Assembly (NCBI GenBank): GCA_002371715.1
Contig: DFGF01000145.1
Span: forward strand, 1-16,456
DNA: 16,456 bases
Origin: Prevotella sp. UBA3757
Lineage (GTDB): Bacteria; Bacteroidota; Bacteroidia; Bacteroidales; Bacteroidaceae
Reading direction: 5' to 3'
The notes below the pieces were generated by a model. The model did not search any database. It saw only the letters and a list, made by a program, of their open reading frames with translations, and had not been told where the DNA came from. Both the position numbers and the translations under genes were made by a program. Below are positions 1-5,495 of the stretch, piece after piece; position 1 is the first letter of the stretch; the number at the start of each line of letters is the position of its first letter.

Positions 1-1779
1 CCGTGGGGCTGGGCGACATGCTCCGACGAGGCCGGCACGGCCTACATCATGAATGGCGGCAATTTCTCGGATGCCGCACGGGTGACACTCACGGCCCTGG
101 GTGGTGGACAGACCGACGATGCACAGATTAAGCAGGCCATCTCGCGGAATGACATCATCATCCTGGACGGCTCAAACGGTGACTTTACCATCAACGAGGT
201 CATGAAACTCTCGTCGGTCAAGAACAAAACCATTATTGGCATCAACAATGCCCGCCTGTGTACGCGCTTCTTCCTGACTGACGAGGACCTGACGTATCTC
301 TCGCAGCAGAACCTGGACGGACTGAGCAGCACCGACCAGTACACCGGGACGCTGCCCGACGGTACCACGCTGACGTGCGACAGGCGCGCCTTCTTCACCA
401 AGAAGGCCATGATGGAACTGCAGTACCAGAAGACTGGTGTCTACTCATTGCCAAACAGGGCCGGCATTTTCCACATCGAGACGTCTTGCGAGAACATCAT
501 TATCCGCAATCTGTCACTGATAGGCCCCGGCTCTGTCGATATTGACGGCGTGGACCTGATAACCAACCAGGGACGGCACGTGTGGGTAGACCACTGCACG
601 CTGGTGGACTCGCAGGACGGCGCACTGGACAGCAAGGTGTGCGACTGGGCCACCTATACCTTCCTGAACTTCTACTACACGCAGCGCAGCTATTCCCACG
701 CCTATACCTGCGGCTGCGGGTGGGTCAGCAATCATGAGATGGTGCTGCACCTGACCTTTGCCAACAATATCTGGGGAAGTCGCTGTATGCGCCGACTGCC
801 ACAGGCCGACGACTGCTACATCCACCTGGTCAACAACTACCACAATTGCCCTGGCAACAGTGTCGGTATGACCATCAATAGCTATAGCCGGGCCTTGGTC
901 GAGGGCAACTTTGCGGCAGCCGGCGTGAAGAGTCCGCTGACGGGCAGCGGCGCCAACCGCAATGTGACGGCCAGGAACAACAGTTTCTCGGCAACGTCGG
1001 TTGGCGAGAAAGTCAGCATGCCGTACCAATACGCAATGATAGCAGCCAGCGACGTGCCGGCACTGCTGACGGGCGAAGAGGGTGCAGGTGCCACACTGGG
1101 CAATGATGCCGACTACATCCTCTCGGTCATACCGACTGTGACGCGTGAGGCTGGCAGTACGTCGCTCTATTACTATGATGAAGGTCTCATCGGCAAGACG
1201 AGTGCCGGCCTGTCGGTCATCACGTTCAATGACGGAGCCACTCTGGTGCTGAACAAGAGCGACAAGACATGGTCTGCCGGTAGTTCCATTACTGCCGACG
1301 GCGATATGCGCACGGCCATCAAGCTGTCGAACGGTGCCGAGAACATCTTTACGGCTCCTGATGGCCAGAAGGTAAGTGCCATCACGTTCTATTCATACGT
1401 CAACGTCAAGGAAGAGAATATCGACTTTACGAAATACCCCGAGTATGGTTTCCGCACCAGCTTCTGGAAGAAGGTCGGTAACCTGTCGTTTACGGCCACC
1501 TCGGCCGACGTGCAGATTCTCGCGTCGCGCGATGCCAAGAATCCCGACGTGGCCTCGTTCCGGATAACACCGGCCAGTGAGGTGCGCTTCGTCAACAATG
1601 GCGAGCAGCTATGCTTCCTGATGGCGGTGACATACGCTGGCGACGAAACAGGCATTAAGACTGTCAGCTCTGCATCAGCCGAACAACGCCCAGACCAGTA
1701 CTACAACCTGATGGGACAGCCGGTGCCGTCCCATACGCGCGGTGTTCTTATCTGTAAGGGAAAGAAGGTTATTCGATAG
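1..1779 (+). CDS. Secreted pectate lyase, PL1-like (5' partial)
   Basis: The reading frame is open from the first base of the window, so the N-terminus and signal peptide lie outside; 592 residues are visible. The enzyme should cleave homogalacturonan by beta-elimination in the outer-surface or extracellular space. Pectate-lyase hallmarks are the N-terminal strand with GWATCSDEAGTAY, then NKTIIGI (nt 214-234), then VWVDHC (nt 580-597) followed by DGALD (nt 616-630), which supplies calcium-binding acids, and RRLPQ with the later HLVNNYHN (nt 790-850). The Arg at nt 793, in the Arg-Leu-Pro context, would be the catalytic base by analogy with PelC. The second Arg of the usual RxPxxR pattern is replaced (RLPQAD). 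After the beta-helix (to roughly residue 330) comes a beta-rich region of about 230 residues, and the protein ends in a tail with YNLMGQPV and GKKVIR, which resembles Prevotella secretion/sorting tails. Family call is firm; exact substrate preference is inferred. Confidence 0.9.
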   Translation, partial: PWGWATCSDEAGTAYIMNGGNFSDAARVTLTALGGGQTDDAQIKQAISRNDIIILDGSNGDFTINEVMKLSSVKNKTIIGINNARLCTRFFLTDEDLTYLSQQNLDGLSSTDQYTGTLPDGTTLTCDRRAFFTKKAMMELQYQKTGVYSLPNRAGIFHIETSCENIIIRNLSLIGPGSVDIDGVDLITNQGRHVWVDHCTLVDSQDGALDSKVCDWATYTFLNFYYTQRSYSHAYTCGCGWVSNHEMVLHLTFANNIWGSRCMRRLPQADDCYIHLVNNYHNCPGNSVGMTINSYSRALVEGNFAAAGVKSPLTGSGANRNVTARNNSFSATSVGEKVSMPYQYAMIAASDVPALLTGEEGAGATLGNDADYILSVIPTVTREAGSTSLYYYDEGLIGKTSAGLSVITFNDGATLVLNKSDKTWSAGSSITADGDMRTAIKLSNGAENIFTAPDGQKVSAITFYSYVNVKEENIDFTKYPEYGFRTSFWKKVGNLSFTATSADVQILASRDAKNPDVASFRITPASEVRFVNNGEQLCFLMAVTYAGDETGIKTVSSASAEQRPDQYYNLMGQPVPSHTRGVLICKGKKVIR

Positions 1780-1819
1780 CTTCGGCTCCTATTCCCCTTT
1801 GTTGATTAATTGTTCCCTT

Positions 1820-1843
1820 GTCGCCCTTCTTTTGAAGGGCGAC
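1820..1843. terminator. Hairpin between convergent genes
   Basis: A perfect 10-bp inverted repeat (GTCGCCCTTC / GAAGGGCGAC) encloses a TTTT loop, 40 nt after the pectate lyase stop and about 110 nt beyond the end of the oppositely oriented HEPN gene. It is well placed to terminate transcription from either side. There is no U-rich run on either flank, so it may be a weak terminator or an mRNA 3'-end stabiliser. Confidence 0.55.
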
Positions 1844-1952
1844 TGTAGTATATTATCGGATAAATAATAGAAAAACGTTCTGACGCATGGCAAGAAAACA
1901 GGGAAAAGTGTTGCAGAAAATGAGAATTATGATTAATTTTGAACCTTGAAAG

Positions 1953-2291
1953 TTAACACATGCCTTTTTCTGTAATATCATAAGCGCAGTTATAGTCTGC
2001 CTTTTGGCGAAGTTGCATCATCCGAGCAAAGAAACTTCCGTATGTGAGTTCTATCTTACCTGATTTTACAAAATGAAGGCTAAATTGAGTAACGGCTCCA
2101 GAGTGCTTCTTAGCAGCAGGCAGACCATAGGCAATAAACAGCCCTTGGACAGCATGGTAACAGGCATAATAATAACGATTGGCAGCCAAGTCCCAATATT
2201 GCATGGCATACATCTCCTCTGCTTGACTGAGAAATCTGTTAGCTTTCTCCATTTGCAGGCCTACCAATGTTTTTGTTCCTTGCTTATCCAT
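1953..2291 (-). CDS. HEPN domain protein, putative toxin of MNT-HEPN pair
   Basis: A 112-residue all-helical protein of the HEPN superfamily. The diagnostic region is NRYYYACYHAVQGLF: Arg39 and His46 form an R-x6-H motif, within the RX4-6H pattern used by HEPN ribonucleases, and the YYACYHA stretch matches the core helix of the UPF0332/HepT-like branch. In characterised MNT-HEPN (HepT/MntA, type VII) systems the HEPN partner is an RNase toxin that the nucleotidyltransferase silences by adding AMP to it. The ATG lies only 2 nt after the stop of the nucleotidyltransferase gene, so the pair is surely co-transcribed and probably translationally coupled. Catalytic activity is inferred; some members of this branch lack toxicity. 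The antitoxin-first order is usual for such pairs. Confidence 0.8.
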   Translation of the reverse strand: MDKQGTKTLVGLQMEKANRFLSQAEEMYAMQYWDLAANRYYYACYHAVQGLFIAYGLPAAKKHSGAVTQFSLHFVKSGKIELTYGSFFARMMQLRQKADYNCAYDITEKGMC

Positions 2292-2293
2292 AG

Positions 2294-2611
2294 TTATATC
2301 AAGGGAATGCCGTCACGGATCACATTCTCGTAAAAAGGTGTTATGCGGTATGAGTCCCATTCCTTCTTAGTGTACATAATCGGGTTGATTTCCTCTCCGA
2401 GGTCACAGCCAAGCAAGACAAAAGGATAGCTGACATTGTCGTAGTCAGATTGGTCTAACGTGTCTTTATCAAGGAGTATGAGTATATCCCAGTCAGAATG
2501 CTGGCTGGCATCGCCTCTTGCTCTGGATCCATATAAAATGGCCTTACCCCCATTTGGAACAGATAAACGGGCAATCTCCTTTATTCTTGATAGATTCGTT
2601 TCTTTTGTCAT
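2294..2611 (-). CDS. MNT-type nucleotidyltransferase, putative antitoxin
   Basis: A 105-residue minimal nucleotidyltransferase. The signature is GSRARGDASQHSDWDILI (residues 28-45): the Gly-Ser helix-start motif followed by the two metal-binding acids Asp40 and Asp42. A third carboxylate would be expected in the next strand, where Glu74 of EINPIMYT is the best candidate. In the HepT/MntA class this enzyme adenylylates the HEPN toxin and so neutralises it. The gene comes first in a two-gene leftward operon and is served by a consensus Bacteroidota promoter about 20 nt upstream. Its base composition is visibly more AT-rich than the flanking pectin genes, which suggests a separate origin. An alternative reading is an aminoglycoside-type or orphan nucleotidyltransferase, but the directly attached HEPN gene argues strongly for the paired system. 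Confidence 0.82.
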   Translation of the reverse strand: MTKETNLSRIKEIARLSVPNGGKAILYGSRARGDASQHSDWDILILLDKDTLDQSDYDNVSYPFVLLGCDLGEEINPIMYTKKEWDSYRITPFYENVIRDGIPLI

Positions 2612-2631
2612 CTATGTGCTATATTTGACGG

Positions 2632-2662
2632 CAAAGTTAGGAATAATTCTTGAAACAACAAA
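2632..2662 (-). promoter_or_regulatory. Promoter of the MNT-HEPN operon
   Basis: On the minus strand there is a -33 TTTG (plus 2659-2662) and a -7 TAACTTTG (plus 2632-2639) separated by exactly 19 nt, an excellent match to the Bacteroidota housekeeping sigma consensus TTTG-N19/21-TAnnTTTG. The predicted start of transcription, near 2625, leaves a leader of only about 15 nt before the ATG. Confidence 0.75.
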
Positions 2663-2887
2663 GAAAAATTGGAAAAAAGTAAGCCTAGGAGCAGGAAGGC
2701 CAAGAGATAGGGGCAAGAGCTAAAAGCTCATTTATCCATCGAAAGTACGAACGGGGGATGCGACGCGCAATTTCTTTGTTAAACTTCGTTTGACTTTTCT
2801 CGCGACTCGGCCAAACGTGCAAGCACGATGGCTCTCGCTGCTCGAAGTAGATCTCGGCACAGTGAAAGATAGAGCGTCTTATACAAT
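2663..2887. other. Non-coding spacer with palindromic elements
   Basis: No convincing gene is seen between the MNT promoter and the terminator of the next gene. The spacer holds a small hairpin, GAGCT-AAA-AGCTC, at 2717-2729. It also holds a long imperfect palindrome at 2802-2838 whose arms pair in three blocks (GCGA/TCGC, GCCA/TGGC, CGTGC/GCACG) around a central AA. From about 2735 to 2860 the sequence is GC-rich and rich in CG dinucleotides, unlike the AT-rich spacers elsewhere in the window. It could be an interspersed palindromic repeat, a structured RNA or a remnant of a transferred segment. Confidence 0.4.
2802..2838. repeat. Extended imperfect palindrome (REP-like candidate)
   Basis: Reading inward from both ends, GCGA pairs with TCGC, GCCA with TGGC, and CGTGC with GCACG, with short unpaired internal loops and a 2-nt centre. 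Together this makes 13 base pairs in 37 nt. It lies in a spacer with no gene and is not followed by a T-run, so it does not look like a simple terminator. A single copy is present in this window, so its status as a dispersed repeat is untested. Confidence 0.4.
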
Positions 2888-2916
2888 GGGAGCGAACCCG
2901 TCATAGGTTCGCTCCC
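2888..2916 (-). terminator. Terminator hairpin of the tailed secreted-protein gene
   Basis: A perfect 11-bp inverted repeat (GGGAGCGAACC / GGTTCGCTCCC) with a 7-nt loop begins 26 nt beyond the stop codon of the gene ending at 2943. No strong T-run follows on the minus strand, which is common in this phylum. Position and stability make it the likely 3' end of that transcript. Confidence 0.6.
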
Positions 2917-2942
2917 GAAATGATGATAGGGTGGGGAAGTGA

Positions 2943-4739
2943 TTATTTCATCACGACCTTTTTGCCGTTCTTGATAACCAAGCCCTTGTAGTCCTTGCTA
3001 ACTTTCTGACCAGCGAGGTTGTAGATTACGCTGTTGTTCTCGGCAGTAGCCTTGACAGTGCTGATACCAGTAGATTCAACTGGAGTAATCTCGATAGAAG
3101 AAACCAGGATGTTACCTGTGCCAGAATACTTCTTGAAGGTGTGGATACCTGCACTCAGACCGAACTTCACGATATTGGCAGTCTCAGGATAGAGCTTCAA
3201 GTCGGAAGTCTCGTTGCCCTCAGCATCCTTAGCAAAGTAGTTCGTGCCGTCTACATTGATGTAGCACTTGCGGTCATTAACCTGTGAACCATCTTCTGCA
3301 TCAGCAGCGTCAATGTTCTTGCAAGCGTTCTTTGAGCAGGTAACTACAACGTCTACAGAGTCGCCCTCTGCAACCTCGAAGGTAATGATGTCACCGTTCA
3401 TCATCAAGTAAATCTCCTGACCAGCGGGAACCTGATACTGAGCTTCCTCAACAATCTTGAAGCCTGTATTTCTGATGAAGAAGAATTTCTTGTCGTGATT
3501 TACAGCACCATTCTCAACGATGAAATTAGGATCTGTGTCAGCTTTCTTGTCAGGATTCTCTACCTTGTCACCTGTCATAGTCAATGTCTGCTTAGTCTTG
3601 ATAGGATCGAGTACGTAAACCTCCTTTGTGGTAGATTTCGTCGTAAAGGTTGCGTATGTTCCATTGATAATCTGTGAGTAAGCAGAAACGGTAGCTGACT
3701 CTGTCAGGGTAATGCTGCTTCCCTCCTGAGCTTCGCCTCCATTCAAAGAATAGAAGTTCTTGGCACCCTCGTAGGGAGAGGTAATGGTTACGTTAGCACC
3801 TTCGGCAGTGATGGCAGGAGCATCGAACGAGAAGTTGACATTACCCTCGTTGTCTGCACCGTCGCAGATAAGATCGTCGCTGGGCGTACCGTCACCGAAG
3901 TCCATGAAGGCCTGGAACTTGACAGTCATGTTCTGATAGCACTTGATGGGTGCGGTGTACTTAGGACTGGCAGCTGTAGGAGCAGTTCCGTCGGTGGTGT
4001 ATGTCAGTACGGTAGGAATCCTCTCGGTAGAGCCCTCTTCCACCATGTCGTTAGCTTTGGCGCTTACCTCACGGAACCAAAGACCACCTTCAAAGGTCTG
4101 GTCGCCCACCTTGACGGTAGGAGTACCGGGAGCCTCGTTAGCCTCGATGATGATGAAGCTGACGAACATATCGCCATTGTAAGACCCCAGGTAATAGATG
4201 CCGTCGTCCTGTACGGTATACTCCCAGCGGTAGCCGCTGACTGTGGCGGGATGGTTGTCATCAGGAGCAGGGTTCAGAGAGTTTGACTGAGCCTCGTCGG
4301 TAGAGATACGGGGGATACGTGCGCTCTTACCGCTCTTGTTGTTACCTTGCAGGAAGACGATAATCTTCGACTTTGCAGTGAGCTTCATGGCAATCATATC
4401 CTGCTGGTTCTTCAGGCGCAGCCAGTTGTAGTGAGGGCCGGCATAGTCGGCACCGTACTTGTCGACGATTTCCTGAGTGACATACAGAGGCGAACCGTTC
4501 TCACCTAAGGTATCGACTACTGACAGGTCGACCTGTCCTTTGTTGGTAGCTGTAGAACCGCCCTTCAAATCAATGAAGTGGTCGTTGCCAAAAAGCACTC
4601 CCTTGCCGGGGCGCGAACCCAGCTGGTCGCAAACGAGCACGTAGCTGTGCTTGAGTACTGCCAAATCGTCGACGGTAGCGGCATTAGCAGTACCTACTAA
4701 ACCCATAAGGGCACAGATAAGGGTAAAAATTTTTTTCAT
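2943..4739 (-). CDS. Secreted multi-domain putative glycan-binding protein with C-terminal sorting-like tail
   Basis: A 598-residue protein with a classical signal peptide (MKKIFTLICALMGLVGTANA, cleavage near residue 20, no lipobox). Residues about 245-280 (YTTDGTAPTAASPKYTAPI) match the chitobiase/beta-hexosaminidase C-terminal type repeat found in many Bacteroidota glycan enzymes. The regions on either side, about 20-205 and 375-555, look alike: each is beta-rich and ends in a GI(Y/H)-aromatic-GxxxxxFVSFIIIE or NILVSSIEI strand, suggesting a duplicated carbohydrate-binding beta-sandwich. The last 30 residues carry YNLAGQKV, then GLVIKNGKKVVMK, closely resembling the tail of the pectate lyase in this window. 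No catalytic motif was recognised. It has its own promoter and terminator, next to the SusC/SusD operon, so a role in binding or presenting pectin at the surface is the best inference. Confidence 0.75.
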   Translation of the reverse strand: MKKIFTLICALMGLVGTANAATVDDLAVLKHSYVLVCDQLGSRPGKGVLFGNDHFIDLKGGSTATNKGQVDLSVVDTLGENGSPLYVTQEIVDKYGADYAGPHYNWLRLKNQQDMIAMKLTAKSKIIVFLQGNNKSGKSARIPRISTDEAQSNSLNPAPDDNHPATVSGYRWEYTVQDDGIYYLGSYNGDMFVSFIIIEANEAPGTPTVKVGDQTFEGGLWFREVSAKANDMVEEGSTERIPTVLTYTTDGTAPTAASPKYTAPIKCYQNMTVKFQAFMDFGDGTPSDDLICDGADNEGNVNFSFDAPAITAEGANVTITSPYEGAKNFYSLNGGEAQEGSSITLTESATVSAYSQIINGTYATFTTKSTTKEVYVLDPIKTKQTLTMTGDKVENPDKKADTDPNFIVENGAVNHDKKFFFIRNTGFKIVEEAQYQVPAGQEIYLMMNGDIITFEVAEGDSVDVVVTCSKNACKNIDAADAEDGSQVNDRKCYINVDGTNYFAKDAEGNETSDLKLYPETANIVKFGLSAGIHTFKKYSGTGNILVSSIEITPVESTGISTVKATAENNSVIYNLAGQKVSKDYKGLVIKNGKKVVMK

Positions 4740-4801
4740 AATAAAACTTATTAGATAATAATAAAAAAGATTTGTTTGTATTTCTATTGTATATTACCGT
4801 G

Positions 4802-4833
4802 CAAAAATATATAATTTTCACGACATAACCAAA
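4802..4833 (-). promoter_or_regulatory. Promoter of the tailed secreted-protein gene
   Basis: On the minus strand TTTG (plus 4830-4833) and TATTTTTG (plus 4802-4809) are separated by 20 nt, matching the Bacteroidota consensus. Transcription would start near 4795, giving a leader of about 55 nt that is very A-rich before the ATG, as is usual for strong translation in this phylum. It makes this gene a separate transcription unit from the upstream operon. Confidence 0.7.
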
Positions 4834-4890
4834 TGTTTTAGCTTTTTTCTTTCAAAATGTTACGTAAAGGTTTGCGAGGGTGAAAAGAAA

Positions 4891-4917
4891 AAGAGACTGC
4901 GTTTGTAGCAGTCTCTT
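4891..4917 (-). terminator. Intrinsic terminator of the SusC/SusD operon
   Basis: A perfect 10-bp stem (AAGAGACTGC / GCAGTCTCTT) with a 7-nt loop begins 20 nt after the stop codon of the last operon gene. On the minus strand it runs straight into TTTCTTTT, giving a canonical rho-independent terminator. Confidence 0.85.
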
Positions 4918-4937
4918 CTACCTGATATGATGGTGGC

Positions 4938-5462
4938 TTATTGTTTTACAAGATAAGTCTGTGCGGGGGTGTCGCCGAAATGGGACAGTGTGATGATCTC
5001 TTTATTACCCGATGTGGCAATGCCTACAAATACTGCCGACTTTGAGATGTTACCCTTGTCGTCTCTCACGAGCTTGAGAATATCCAGTCGACCGGTGGTC
5101 GATGAGTAGCTGTACTCGTAGTAGGGCTGGGCTTCCGTGTTTGACTCGTCAGTCCAGGTGCCTTTGGTGGTGCCCTCACTCATCTTCACCTTGACAGAGT
5201 CGGCAGTAACGAAGTTCACGCTCTCCACGAATCCCTGTACTTCCTCGCCATAGGCATTGGTTTTAAGTCCTGTAGCGCGAACCCAGTTGGTACCGCTGAG
5301 CGATGCAGGATGTGATACTTTGGTGGAGTCTGTCCAGCCATCCACCCACGACGGATTGTTGGTCTGGGCATCTTCATACTCGTTGGCATCGCTGCACGCG
5401 GCGATGGCAAACCCTCCGAGGAGGGCTGCCAGTGCCATGATTGTATTTCTGAATGTCTTCAT
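4938..5462 (-). CDS. Small surface lipoprotein of the pectin operon
   Basis: A 174-residue protein with a lipoprotein signal peptide ending FAIAAC (lipidated Cys23). It is followed by SDANEYED, the acidic start that sends Bacteroidota lipoproteins to the outer surface. The mature part is short and beta-rich: LSGTNWVRATGLKTNAYGEEVQGFVESVNF near residue 56 has the feel of a lipocalin-like or small barrel fold, but the family was not recognised. It is the last gene of the susC-susD operon, 33 nt after the beta-helix lipoprotein, and is followed by the operon terminator. That position commonly holds surface glycan-binding or accessory proteins. No catalytic residues can be assigned, so function is inferred from context only. 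Confidence 0.7.
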   Translation of the reverse strand: MKTFRNTIMALAALLGGFAIAACSDANEYEDAQTNNPSWVDGWTDSTKVSHPASLSGTNWVRATGLKTNAYGEEVQGFVESVNFVTADSVKVKMSEGTTKGTWTDESNTEAQPYYEYSYSSTTGRLDILKLVRDDKGNISKSAVFVGIATSGNKEIITLSHFGDTPAQTYLVKQ

Positions 5463-5495
5463 AAATCTTAATTTTACTGTTTTCTCTTTCGTTTC

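Noticed and set aside
514..1029. Long leftward frames opposite the pectate lyase
   Set aside because: They are antisense shadows of a well-supported enzyme; their residues are Val/Ala/His-rich, as expected from the reverse of a GC-rich coding strand.
1885..1950. Tiny rightward frame after the pectate lyase (20 codons)
   Set aside because: Too short, with no initiation signal and no overlap or coupling to a real gene; it falls in the spacer between convergent genes.
4726..4739. Run of A and T in the signal peptide start of the tailed protein as a phase-variation tract
   Set aside because: It is an ordinary Lys-Lys-Ile-Phe signal peptide start, seen in similar form at susD and the beta-helix lipoprotein, with no other sign of phase variation.
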